From Deltaproteobacteria bacterium (lineage in GTDB: Bacteria > Desulfobacterota > Syntrophia > Syntrophales > JAAYKM01), in assembly GCA_019136935.1 (NCBI GenBank), contig JAGVTI010000188.1, positions 1 through 6,645 of the forward strand: a stretch of 6,645 nucleotides of DNA, given 5' to 3'. Both the position numbers and the translations under genes were made by a program. The notes beneath the pieces are model-generated. The model made no database searches and was not told where the DNA came from. It worked only from the letters and a program-made list of their open reading frames with translations. Shown here in pieces: positions 1-6,367 of this stretch (its first letter is position 1; every line of letters starts with the position of its first letter).

Positions 1-669
1 GAGTTGAACGGAGCGATCGGCAAATGTACCCGGGAACTCGAAGAAAAGGCTCAGACCCTGTCGGAAGCCCGGCGGACAGCGGCCGGCCGGATGGAGCAGA
101 TGATGGGGGAGGAACTCGGGGCACTGAAAATGGCCGCGGCGGCCTTCCAGGTAAAATTTGAAGATAGCCCGGGTAACGGGCATTCGCTTGGCGCGAAGGG
201 ATGGGACCAGGTAGAGTTCTACCTGTCCACGAATACGGGTGAAGCCCTGAAACCCCTGATCCGCATCGCTTCGGGGGGGGAACTTTCCCGGATCATTCTG
301 GCGATGAAGAGAATCCTCATGCAGACGGACCCGGTGGGGACGATGATATTCGATGAGGTGGACAGCGGCGTGGGAGGCAGAACGGCGGGGCGCATCGGCG
401 AGAAACTGCGGGATCTGGCCTTTCGGCATCAGATATTGTGCATTACCCATCTGCCTCAGATCGCCTGCTTCGGAGATCATCATTTCCGTATTTCCAAGGC
501 GATCACCGACGGCCGGACCCATGTCCGCCTCGATGTCCTGTCGGAAGAGGAACGAATCGATGAAATCACCCACATGATGGGGGGAGAGAATTTCGTGGAA
601 ATGACCAGAAAATACGCGGGGGAATTCAAGCGCTCGCCGGGCAGGAAACGACCGGAGCCCCAGGTATAG
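1..669 (+). CDS. recN: DNA repair protein RecN, C-terminal part (5' end outside window)
   Basis: RecN is an SMC-like cytoplasmic ATPase that acts early in recombinational repair of double-strand breaks. The fragment has 222 residues and is open at the left edge. Family members have about 550 residues, so the Walker A half and most of the coiled coil lie outside. The first ~45 residues are the end of the returning coiled coil, rich in Glu, Arg and Ala. The ABC signature ASGGELSR is at fragment residues 90-97. The Walker B stretch TMIFDEVDSGVGG starts near residue 114, with Asp118 and the catalytic Glu119. The switch histidine lies in CITHLPQIA, at about residue 150. The tail (MMGG…) matches the usual RecN C-terminus, so the 3' end looks intact. 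The TTG at base 4 is not a real start, because the frame is open to base 1. A cupin gene begins 33 bases downstream on the same strand and may be co-transcribed. Confidence 0.97.
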   Translation, partial: ELNGAIGKCTRELEEKAQTLSEARRTAAGRMEQMMGEELGALKMAAAAFQVKFEDSPGNGHSLGAKGWDQVEFYLSTNTGEALKPLIRIASGGELSRIILAMKRILMQTDPVGTMIFDEVDSGVGGRTAGRIGEKLRDLAFRHQILCITHLPQIACFGDHHFRISKAITDGRTHVRLDVLSEEERIDEITHMMGGENFVEMTRKYAGEFKRSPGRKRPEPQV

Positions 670-691
670 GGAATGTGCCGCAAGGTTGTTC

Positions 692-702
692 GGAAGGGGA
701 TC
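692..702 (+). promoter_or_regulatory. Ribosome-binding site deciding the cupin start
   Basis: GGAAGGGGATC lies directly before the ATG at 703, with its purine core about 4 bases away. The alternative ATG at 673 lies only three bases past the recN stop and lacks a comparable purine run. This favours the shorter protein, whose first residues form a proper signal peptide. Confidence 0.65.
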
Positions 703-1113
703 ATGAAAAAGAATCTTTTGTTGGCCGTTGTTCTGTGTTTTCTTTTGACACCCATTGTCGCATCCGGTATAGAACCCGCGGCGGGCGTCAAGGTGACGAC
801 CCTGCTGAAGACACCGGAAAGCTGGAACGGGGTCCCGATCGTTTATCCGCAGGGAACGGCGGAATTGACGGGATTGCTGGTGGAGATCGCTCCCGGAGGG
901 GAAACCGGCTGGCATTCCCATGCGGTCCCTTCCTTTGCGTTTGTCCTGGAGGGTATCCTCGAGATCGGTCTAAACGACGGGAGAACAAAACGCATCCAGG
1001 CGGGGGAAGCCCTGGCCGAGGTGGTCGACACGCTGCATAACGGACGGAATGTCGGAGATCGGCCGGTAAAAATCGTTGTCTTCTATGCCGGGGTCGAGGG
1101 TATGGAACGCTGA
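703..1113 (+). CDS. Small secreted/periplasmic cupin-domain protein
   Basis: This 136-residue protein begins MKKNLLLAVV and has a classic Sec signal peptide: two lysines, a hydrophobic core to about residue 18, and a likely cleavage near VASG (19-22). It is probably periplasmic. The Cys at residue 12 is inside the core and is not a lipobox. The rest is one cupin barrel. Motif 1 is GWHSH (His71, His73), followed by FAFVLEG. Motif 2 is GEALAEVVDTLHNGRN, with His112 and Asn116. The Glu usually found after HxH in motif 1 is absent, so any metal would be held by three histidines. I recognise this as a common cupin subfamily but know no substrate. An ATG at 673 is in frame and adds 10 residues. I chose 703 because GAAGGGG lies just upstream and the signal peptide starts there. 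The gene follows recN by 33 bases. Confidence 0.88.
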   Translation: MKKNLLLAVVLCFLLTPIVASGIEPAAGVKVTTLLKTPESWNGVPIVYPQGTAELTGLLVEIAPGGETGWHSHAVPSFAFVLEGILEIGLNDGRTKRIQAGEALAEVVDTLHNGRNVGDRPVKIVVFYAGVEGMER

Positions 1114-1214
1114 TTTTGAAAAGGGTTCCACCGCATTCACCTTCCTGCTCCGGAGAAGGGGAACAACGCCCGATTCATCTTCGCCCTCTTGTGGTGCTTG
1201 TGGATAATCGCCGT

Positions 1215-1243
1215 GAAGAATCCGGTCATGAAAGATTCTTTTT
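1215..1243 (+). terminator. Possible weak intrinsic terminator after the recN-cupin unit
   Basis: AAGAATC (1216-1222) pairs with GATTCTT (1234-1240) around an 11-base loop, and the right arm runs into TTT. The stem is only 7 pairs with two G-C pairs, so it would be weak. It lies about 100 bases after the cupin stop and just before the acetyltransferase ribosome-binding site. The rest of the 1114-1285 gap shows no gene. I found no convincing promoter in it. Confidence 0.3.
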
Positions 1244-1267
1244 CCGGGCAGCGGGGGGATTCAATAA

Positions 1268-1276
1268 AAGAGGAAG
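1268..1276 (+). promoter_or_regulatory. Ribosome-binding site of the NAGS-like gene
   Basis: AAGAGGAAG with 9 bases to the ATG at 1286. It fixes that start, since no other in-frame start upstream has a comparable site. Confidence 0.6.
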
Positions 1277-1285
1277 TACGGATCC

Positions 1286-1744
1286 ATGTTGAGGAAAGCA
1301 CGAATCGGTGATGTCAAGGCCATTCACCGCATGATCAATCTGTCCTCCCAGAAGGGGGAAATGCTGCCCCGGTCCCTGATGGATATCTATGGCAACCTGC
1401 GGGATTTCTTCGTATTTTACGATAAGGATGAGCGTTCCGTGATCGGTGTCTGCGCCATGAGCATCATCTGGGAGAACCTGGCGGAAATCCGGTCCCTTTA
1501 CGTGGAGGAGGAACATCGCCGCCAGGGAATCGCCAAGCGGCTCGTGGAGGCGTGCATCTCCGAAGCCATCACGCTGGAGCTGTTCCGCGTCTTTACCTTG
1601 ACCTATCAGAAGGAGTTCTTCGGGCGCCTCGGGTTTCACGAGGTCGAGCGTTCGACCTTGTCGGAAAAAATCTGGTCCGATTGTTTCCGGTGTTCGAAGT
1701 ACCCCGATTTCTGCGATGAAACGGCGATGATTCTCGAACTATGA
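1286..1744 (+). CDS. argA: Single-domain N-acetylglutamate synthase-like GNAT acetyltransferase
   Basis: This 152-residue protein spans one GNAT fold. The acetyl-CoA pyrophosphate loop is RRQGIA at residues 78-83, preceded by the beta-4 strand AEIRSLYV (66-73). Motif B is LTYQKEFFGRLGF (105-117). The N-terminus (RKARIGDVKAIHRMI), LPRSL (27-31) and the tail KIWSDCFRC…CDE match the short NAGS-type enzymes of Deltaproteobacteria and actinobacteria. These lack the amino-acid kinase domain of E. coli ArgA. The expected reaction is acetyl-CoA + L-glutamate to N-acetyl-L-glutamate, the first step of arginine synthesis, in the cytoplasm. The tail carries Cys133, Cys136 and Cys143. The AAGAGGAAG at 1268-1276 sits 9 bases before the ATG. 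The stop overlaps the mltA start (ATGA, 1741-1744), implying translational coupling. A different GNAT substrate cannot be excluded without the rest of the arginine genes. Confidence 0.85.
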   Translation: MLRKARIGDVKAIHRMINLSSQKGEMLPRSLMDIYGNLRDFFVFYDKDERSVIGVCAMSIIWENLAEIRSLYVEEEHRRQGIAKRLVEACISEAITLELFRVFTLTYQKEFFGRLGFHEVERSTLSEKIWSDCFRCSKYPDFCDETAMILEL

Positions 1745-3033
1745 AGATTCCGGGATTTTCCTGTTTTTATGCCCTGATTCTCCTTTTCCTCCTTTCCGGC
1801 TGCACTTCCTTCCCCGTCATGAGGGAAGAGGTGGAAAAGTCCGTTGTTTCACCGCCGGCAAAACCCCGGGCCGATACGCCTGCGGCAGAACCGGTGCCGG
1901 TGTTGAAAGACACCGGGATCACCTATCCCCTGCATCCGGTCGACAAAAAACAGGTGTCCTTCATCGGCGACGACCTGGACGCGGAATCTCTTGTCCTTGC
2001 CGTGAGCCGCAGCCTGGAGTATTACGACCGCCTTCCGCCGGGCCGGCAGTACCGTATCGGCGATACCCTCTACAGCGTTCGGGAGTTGAAGGAATCTCTC
2101 CTTCTGTTTTTGAATATCTGTTTGAACAGCGCCTCCGACGAGGAACGGGATGTCGGAATCCGGGAGAACTTCGACATCTATCGGCCCGACGGCAATGGGG
2201 AAGGAGGGCAGGTTGTTTTCACGGGGTACTACGAACCGGTTCTCAGGGGATCCCCTACGAAGACGGAACGGTTTCGCTATCCCATCTACCGGGTTCCGGA
2301 TGATGCCGTCGTGGTTTACCTCGGGAAATTCTCGTCGAAATACAAGGGGGAAAGGCTTGTAGGCCGGGTGGAAAAAGGGGAACTCGTGCCGTACCCGACA
2401 CGGGAGGAAATCGACGGTAAGGGGTATCTCGAGGGGAAGGGCCTGGAGATCGTCTGGGTGGACGATCCGGTGGAATTGTTCTTCCTCCACATCCAGGGGT
2501 CGGGAAGGATTGTCCTGCCGGACGGGAAAGAGATGCGGGTCAATTATGCCCAGTCCAACGGCCGGGCCTTCAGGGGCGCGTCGTCCTGCCTCCTGGAAAA
2601 AGGCCGGATTAATTCTTCCCAAACGTCTCATCAGAACGTGAAGAAATACCTGCAGGAGCATCCGGAAGAGCTCGACGATATCCTTTACCGCAACGATAGT
2701 TATGTTTTCTTCCGCACCGTGGATGTGGGACCGGTCGGGGCCCTGGAAGTTCCCCTGACGGGAGGTAGAACCGTCGCCGCGGACCCCGCGGTTTTCCCGA
2801 AGGGTGGCCTCGTTTTTATCAACGCCCGGAAACCCGTTCTGGATGAAGCGGGGAATGCCCGGTCCTGGGAACCCTTTTCCCGGTTTGTCCTGTTTCAGGA
2901 TACGGGGGGAATGATCAAGGGGCCCGGCCGGATCGATCTTTTCTGCGGGTCCGGTGACGGTGCGGAACGGGTCGCGGGGAGCATCAAGGAAAAAGGGTCT
3001 TTGTATTTTCTCGTCAAGAAAAAGAATCCCTGA
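1741..3033 (+). CDS. mltA: Membrane-bound lytic murein transglycosylase A (MltA), lipoprotein
   Basis: MltA cleaves the MurNAc-GlcNAc bond of peptidoglycan to form 1,6-anhydro ends, working from the inner face of the outer membrane. The 430-residue product begins with a lipoprotein signal peptide and the lipobox LLSGC (Cys21). Residue +2 is Thr rather than Asp, consistent with outer-membrane sorting. A Pro/Ala-rich linker (about 35-60) leads to the catalytic region. Family motifs in order are FTGYYEPVLRGS (160-171), VDDPVELFFLHIQGSGR (240-256), NYAQSNGR (268-275) and the C-terminal 3D domain: GPVGALEVPLTGGRTVAADP (330-349) and FQDTGGMIKGPGRIDLF (385-401). Asp348, Asp387 and Asp399 are the three domain aspartates, one of which is the expected catalytic acid. 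The usual Tyr in YA.qNGrpY is Phe277. The start overlaps the preceding stop by four bases, and no independent ribosome-binding site is needed. E. coli MltA is about 365 residues. The extra length is mainly in the linker and N-terminal part. Confidence 0.96.
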   Translation: MKIPGFSCFYALILLFLLSGCTSFPVMREEVEKSVVSPPAKPRADTPAAEPVPVLKDTGITYPLHPVDKKQVSFIGDDLDAESLVLAVSRSLEYYDRLPPGRQYRIGDTLYSVRELKESLLLFLNICLNSASDEERDVGIRENFDIYRPDGNGEGGQVVFTGYYEPVLRGSPTKTERFRYPIYRVPDDAVVVYLGKFSSKYKGERLVGRVEKGELVPYPTREEIDGKGYLEGKGLEIVWVDDPVELFFLHIQGSGRIVLPDGKEMRVNYAQSNGRAFRGASSCLLEKGRINSSQTSHQNVKKYLQEHPEELDDILYRNDSYVFFRTVDVGPVGALEVPLTGGRTVAADPAVFPKGGLVFINARKPVLDEAGNARSWEPFSRFVLFQDTGGMIKGPGRIDLFCGSGDGAERVAGSIKEKGSLYFLVKKKNP

Positions 3034-3053
3034 GGACGGCGAAGTCCGTTTTT
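3034..3053 (+). terminator. Probable intrinsic terminator of mltA
   Basis: Immediately after the mltA stop, ACGG (3036-3039) can pair with CCGT (3046-3049) and is followed by TTTT. GGAC (3034-3037) can alternatively pair with GTCC (3044-3047) before GTTTTT. The stem is short, so efficiency is uncertain. Its position between convergent mltA and cstA supports the call. The remaining ~40 bases to the cstA stop hold nothing recognisable. Confidence 0.4.
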
Positions 3054-3096
3054 CTCTCAACCATCCAATTCAGCCTCGAATAGACAATGGTTTCAT

Positions 3097-4938
3097 TCAC
3101 GGTCGCGCGTCGGTCCGTGCGCTTGGAGGAACCGGCGGGCAATAGGTGGCCTCGCGTTCGTCGTTCATTCCGGTAGGATGATCCGTTTTGAGAAGGGTCA
3201 GCCACACGCGGACATTATCCATGATGATGATCAGCACCAGAATAATGATCGCGATGCTCAGCGAGGCGTTCAGCACCTGGCCCTTGCCCAGATAGGTCTG
3301 TATGTTCATGAGGCCGGCGGCGAAAGTCGTGACGGTGATCAGGACGCATGGGATCAGGGTGATGAGGGCATAGATCTTCTTTCTGCCGATCCGGAGAAGG
3401 ATGGTGGTGCCGATGGCCAGGGCCAGGGCGGAAAGGGTCTGGTTCGTGGCGCCGAACATGGGCCAGATGGACGAGATATCGCCGGTATAGAGCAGATAGC
3501 CCCAGGCGAACGAAACGAGAGCGCTGGTTGCGATTGCACCGGGCGCCCAATCTTTTCTCCCCAGGGGTCTGTAGACATAACCGAGAATGTCCTGGAGGAT
3601 ATAGCGGGCCACCCGGGTTCCCGCGTCGATGGTGGTCAGGATGAAAAGCGCTTCGAACATGATGATGAACTGGAACCAGTATTTCATGGTGTGCCGGAGT
3701 TCCTCGCTGATGCTGGCAAAGATATGGGACATGCCGACGGCCAGGGAAATGGCGCCGCCGGGGCGGTGGGAGACATCCAGGCCGACCAGCTGGCTCAGGA
3801 CGGGCAGGTCGACGATCTTCATGTTCAGTTTTTGAAAGGCCTCGGCGGAGGTGTTGATCGCGAAATAATCCCCCGGGATCAGGGTGACGGCGGCCAGAAG
3901 GGACATGACGGCGACGAAGGCTTCCGTCAGCATGGCGCCGTAGCTGATCATGGGAATTTCCGTTTCGTGCTCCACCATTTTCGGCGTCGTGCCCGAGCCG
4001 ATGAGGGCATGGAAGCCGGAAATGGCACCGCAGGCGATGGTGATGAACACGTAGGGCCACCAGGGACCGGGAATGATCGGGCCGCCGCCCGACATGAAGA
4101 CCGTCGTGAAGGGCATCTTGATCGTCGGATTGACGAAGAGGAGCCCGATCGCCAGGGCGACGATGACGCCGATCTTCATGAAGGTGCTGAGATAGTCTCT
4201 CGGTGCCAGCAGCAGCCATACGGGGACGGCGGCGGCACAGAAGCCGTAGATCGGCAGCAGGATGGACATCTGTTCTTTATTGAAGGTGAACCAGGAGGCG
4301 ATGCCCGAGTCCGCGATATAAGGACCGAAAAAGACCGCCGCGCAAACCATGATAATGCCGGCGATGGAGCCGGAAAGGATGGCCCCGGGTTTGATCCGGA
4401 ACATGTATAGGCCGATGATCATGGCGATGGGAATCGTCATGGCGATGGAAAAGACGCCCCAGGGATTGTTGAACAGGGAATTGACGACGGCCACGGCCAG
4501 GCCGGCCAGGGCGACGATGCAGATAAAGAGAATCACGACGGCGGTGACGCCGCCCGTGATCCGGCCGACATCTTTCTCGGCGATGACGGACAGCGATTGG
4601 CCCCGGTGGCGGTAAGAGGCAAACAGGACGATCATGTCATGGACGCACCCGGCGAAGACGGAACCCAGAAGAATCCAGAAGAAACCGGGTCCCCATCCGT
4701 ACTGGGCGGCCAGAACGGGGCCGATCATGGGACCGGCACCGGCGATTGCCGCGAAGTGGTGTCCGAAGACGACCCATTTGTTGGTGGGAATGTAATTCTG
4801 GCCGTCGTTGCATAAAACGGACGGGGCGATGTTACGGTCGTCCAGCATGAGAACCTTCGTCGCGATAAATGCGGCGTAGAAACGATAAGCCAAGGCAAAC
4901 ACGCATAAACTGCCGATCAATAAATACAGTGCACTCAT
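3097..4938 (-). CDS. cstA: CstA-family carbon starvation protein (pyruvate/peptide transporter)
   Basis: CstA-family proteins are multi-pass inner-membrane transporters. E. coli members were first linked to peptide use in starvation, and later CstA and BtsT were shown to import pyruvate. The 613-residue product is hydrophobic almost throughout, with well over ten predicted helices. It carries the family's N-terminal hallmark NYIPTNKWVVFGHHFAAIAG (48-67), then GAGPMIGPVLAAQYGWGPG and the cytoplasmic loop HDMIVLFASYRHRGQSL (100-116). Further hallmarks are SGFHALIGSGTTPK and FEALFILTTIDAGTR mid-protein, and MFGATNQTLSALAL near the last third. E. coli CstA is about 700 residues, so this is the shorter form seen in many non-enteric bacteria. 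The final 30 residues are polar and Pro/Arg-rich. The ATG at 4938 has AAGGGGGG 9 bases upstream. No YbdD-like small partner gene lies nearby. The gene converges on mltA. The actual substrate is inferred from family only. Confidence 0.96.
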   Translation of the reverse strand: MSALYLLIGSLCVFALAYRFYAAFIATKVLMLDDRNIAPSVLCNDGQNYIPTNKWVVFGHHFAAIAGAGPMIGPVLAAQYGWGPGFFWILLGSVFAGCVHDMIVLFASYRHRGQSLSVIAEKDVGRITGGVTAVVILFICIVALAGLAVAVVNSLFNNPWGVFSIAMTIPIAMIIGLYMFRIKPGAILSGSIAGIIMVCAAVFFGPYIADSGIASWFTFNKEQMSILLPIYGFCAAAVPVWLLLAPRDYLSTFMKIGVIVALAIGLLFVNPTIKMPFTTVFMSGGGPIIPGPWWPYVFITIACGAISGFHALIGSGTTPKMVEHETEIPMISYGAMLTEAFVAVMSLLAAVTLIPGDYFAINTSAEAFQKLNMKIVDLPVLSQLVGLDVSHRPGGAISLAVGMSHIFASISEELRHTMKYWFQFIIMFEALFILTTIDAGTRVARYILQDILGYVYRPLGRKDWAPGAIATSALVSFAWGYLLYTGDISSIWPMFGATNQTLSALALAIGTTILLRIGRKKIYALITLIPCVLITVTTFAAGLMNIQTYLGKGQVLNASLSIAIIILVLIIIMDNVRVWLTLLKTDHPTGMNDEREATYCPPVPPSARTDARP

Positions 4939-4947
4939 GAAAGATTT

Positions 4948-4955
4948 CCCCCCTT
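4948..4955 (-). promoter_or_regulatory. Ribosome-binding site of cstA
   Basis: On the minus strand AAGGGGGG precedes the ATG at 4938 by 9 bases, supporting that start. The protein begins there directly with its first membrane helix, as in other CstA proteins. Confidence 0.6.
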
Positions 4956-5030
4956 ATGATTCGGGTTGATTCAAATTGACGGTCCCGTAAAAAGTCGAAA
5001 ATTCCCTCCCGCCAGGAGACTGTTTCGTAA

Positions 5031-5112
5031 TGTCATTCCGAGGCGTCAGCCGAAGAATCTCTTGACAGGAACATGCGGGATGATGAGATTCTTCGCTTCG
5101 CTCAGAATGACA
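5031..5112. repeat. REP/MITE-like imperfect inverted repeat
   Basis: The left arm (5031-5061) starts TGTCATTCCGAG and ends CGAAGAATCTC. The right arm (5085-5112) is its reverse complement: GAGATTCTTCG, then CTTCG, then CTCAGAATGACA. The inner 11 bases pair perfectly and the outer 12 pair with one mismatch. The arms differ in the middle, with 8 versus 5 bases unpaired. The loop is 23 bases (5062-5084). No target-site duplication is visible at the flanks (CGTAA versus CCGCA). The GTCATTC…GAAGAATCTC core resembles palindromic intergenic repeats I know from many environmental genomes. Any copy in this strand order would form a hairpin in RNA leading into cstA. Confidence 0.85.
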
Positions 5113-5211
5113 CCGCACAGTATATTGCGAATTATGACACAGCCTCCAGGGGAGGAAAAAACAGGTTTTTACGGCTTCACCCGGATCGAGGTGATAAGGA
5201 TCATCGATACG

Positions 5212-5236
5212 AAAAACCCATCCGGGACCGGTTTTT
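5212..5236 (-). terminator. Probable terminator of the hydrolase gene (possibly bidirectional)
   Basis: On the minus strand, AAAAACC and GGTTTTT form a 7-pair stem around an 11-base loop, ending in a run of five T, 12 bases past the hydrolase stop. The symmetric A and T runs mean it could also work on the plus strand. A second AAAAAC/GTTTTT mini-palindrome at 5156-5170 may add to it. Confidence 0.5.
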
Positions 5237-5247
5237 CCGTTCGTGTT

Positions 5248-6036
5248 TCAAGCACCCCGGATAAAGGTTTCAATGGCCTGCATGTACGCGTTCGGATCCA
5301 CGAGTAAAAGATCGTTGTGGCCGGCACGGGGAATATAGAGGGAGGATTTTTTTTTCGCCCCGGAAAGGGAATACAGGGTTCTCCCCTCTTCTATCGGGAT
5401 GATTTCATCCCATTCGCCGTGGATAATGAGGGTGGACAGGGCGACTTCGCGGATTTTGAGATCGTTTCCGAACCCGACCGGTTCGGGGTGATCTTGGAGC
5501 AGGTGGGTCATGCCGATTCTTCTGAGTTGATTCTTTGCCGTGGCGAAGCCGCTTTCCACGATCAGGCCCTTCAACTTTCCCTGAAAATGACGAGCGGCTT
5601 CCAGGGCCGGGGCACTTCCCAGGGATCGTCCCATGACGAAGAGAGAGCCCGTGTAACCGTGATCGCCGAGGAAGGCGAGAAAGCCGAAAAAGAGGGTGCG
5701 GGCGTCTCCGATCATGGCGCCGCAGCTCGGACGGCCGCCGCTCATGCCGTATCCCCGGTAATCCGTCACAAAGAGATTCAGGCCGAGTTCCCGGTACAGC
5801 GGCGCCACGTCGTCGTAATCCGGCGCCGTCTCGCCGTTTCCATGAAAATAAAGGATATTCGGAGCGTCCCTTTGACAGGGATGGAAACGGCAGCCGATCG
5901 ACACCCCCGGTTCCACCTCGATGAAATGGTTCGTTGCCTTGGACCGGTCCCGGAAAAATTCACGGCGCGGAAAAAAAAGGCGTTGAACGATATCCGGCCG
6001 GTCATAAAGCTGCAGCCCCTTTTCGAAATCGGTCAT
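5248..6036 (-). CDS. Alpha/beta-hydrolase, ABHD13/BEM46-like serine hydrolase
   Basis: This 262-residue product is a complete alpha/beta-hydrolase. The oxyanion-hole strand is ILYFHGNGE (61-69), followed by FVTDYRGYGMSGG (89-101). The nucleophile elbow is GRSLGS, with Ser138. The acid is Asp210 in IIHGEWDEIIP, and His240 is in RAGHND, giving a full catalytic triad. The substrate is unknown. Relatives act as esterases, thioesterases or peptidases, and the sequence does not discriminate. There is no signal peptide, so it is probably cytoplasmic. The frame stays open upstream to an ATG at 6255, but that 73-residue extension has no family similarity. The ATG at 6036 has AGGAGG close by and begins a normal N-terminus (MTDFEKGLQLYDRP). 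The gene lies in the same direction as cstA but is separated by 309 bases and a terminator-like hairpin, so it is probably a separate unit. Confidence 0.92.
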   Translation of the reverse strand: MTDFEKGLQLYDRPDIVQRLFFPRREFFRDRSKATNHFIEVEPGVSIGCRFHPCQRDAPNILYFHGNGETAPDYDDVAPLYRELGLNLFVTDYRGYGMSGGRPSCGAMIGDARTLFFGFLAFLGDHGYTGSLFVMGRSLGSAPALEAARHFQGKLKGLIVESGFATAKNQLRRIGMTHLLQDHPEPVGFGNDLKIREVALSTLIIHGEWDEIIPIEEGRTLYSLSGAKKKSSLYIPRAGHNDLLLVDPNAYMQAIETFIRGA

Positions 6037-6048
6037 CCCTCCTCCTGT
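6037..6048 (-). promoter_or_regulatory. Strong Shine-Dalgarno deciding the hydrolase start
   Basis: The minus strand reads ACAGGAGGAGGG directly before the ATG at 6036. AGGAGG is the best ribosome-binding sequence in the window, and its spacing of about 4-5 bases is short but workable. It overrides the longer reading frame that starts at 6255. Confidence 0.75.
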
Positions 6049-6287
6049 GTCATCGGCATCTGGTTCATCGGTTTGCTGACCTTCATGTAACGGATCGTGC
6101 CATACCATATTATCCGCCATGGGTTCAAGAGCGTGTTTACTGCGGAAAGCAATGAACCGACCGCGAAAAGGAAAGATAAAGATAAGGAGATAAATTAATT
6201 GACAAACAGGTGCGACTGTCGCTAAAGGAACCCCAGAGACGAAAGCGGAACGCACTCTGTAAAAAGTCCGTGTCAGTCGGAATGGAC

Positions 6288-6311
6288 GCGATCACCGATT
6301 TCAGCGATCAC
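6288..6311 (+). repeat. Direct repeat pair GCGATCAC, 16-base period
   Basis: GCGATCAC occurs at 6288-6295 and again at 6304-6311, separated by CGATTTCA. The pair lies about 90 bases upstream of the yrbL start. It could be a regulator site, but it does not resemble the PhoP box (GTTTA-type repeats) known for enteric yrbL. Chance occurrence is possible. Confidence 0.4.
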
Positions 6312-6367
6312 GAAAAACTGTCGGTTTCCCGTCGGGCCGGGTGAAACTCTTACGAAGGACCGTTCCC

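Larger units (their letters stand above)
4939..5247. other. Intergenic region upstream of cstA, no gene
   Basis: This 309-base gap separates the minus-strand hydrolase end from the minus-strand cstA start. It holds the cstA ribosome-binding site (4948-4955), an imperfect palindrome (5031-5112) and a terminator-like hairpin behind the hydrolase (5212-5236). An AT-rich patch at 5117-5140 reads TATACT on the minus strand (5124-5119), a possible -10 element for cstA. I found no good -35 partner, so the promoter is unproven. Short open frames across the palindrome look spurious. Confidence 0.7.

Noticed and set aside
1189..1208. TTGTGG and GATAAT as a promoter for the NAGS-mltA pair
   Set aside because: The two hexamers are only 8 bases apart, far too close for a sigma-70 promoter.
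1228..1311. 27-codon frame beginning MKDSFSGQRG overlapping the start of the NAGS-like gene
   Set aside because: No Shine-Dalgarno precedes its ATG, and its start lies within a terminator-like hairpin.
1849..3060. 403-codon open frame antisense to mltA
   Set aside because: It mirrors mltA in GC-rich DNA. It has no family motif and unnatural composition, while the plus-strand frame carries the full MltA motif set.
3215..4219. 334-codon frame on the minus strand inside cstA
   Set aside because: It is a frame-shifted reading of cstA with Arg/His/Pro-rich low-quality sequence and no motif.
3178..4410. 410-codon open frame antisense to cstA
   Set aside because: Its product is extremely rich in Gly, Asp, His and Gln with no recognisable fold, as expected from the complement of a membrane protein gene. 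The cstA frame is unmistakable.
4966..5307. Small plus-strand frames across the palindrome (FFASLRMT- and ILRFAQND-type peptides)
   Set aside because: Such peptides are a familiar artefact of translating the GTCATTC/GAAGAATCTC palindromes. There is no ribosome-binding site and no conserved domain.
5317..6090. 257-codon open frame antisense to the hydrolase
   Set aside because: It overlaps a complete alpha/beta-hydrolase with an intact catalytic triad. The antisense product has no recognisable domain.
6087..6102. Sigma-54-like -24 element TGGCACG on the minus strand upstream of the hydrolase
   Set aside because: The -24 half matches well, but the required GC at the -12 position is absent (TA instead).
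6037..6255. 73-residue N-terminal extension of the hydrolase with a hydrophobic stretch
   Set aside because: It could be read as a signal anchor, but AGGAGG directly before the ATG at 6036 and the lack of family similarity upstream favour the short form.
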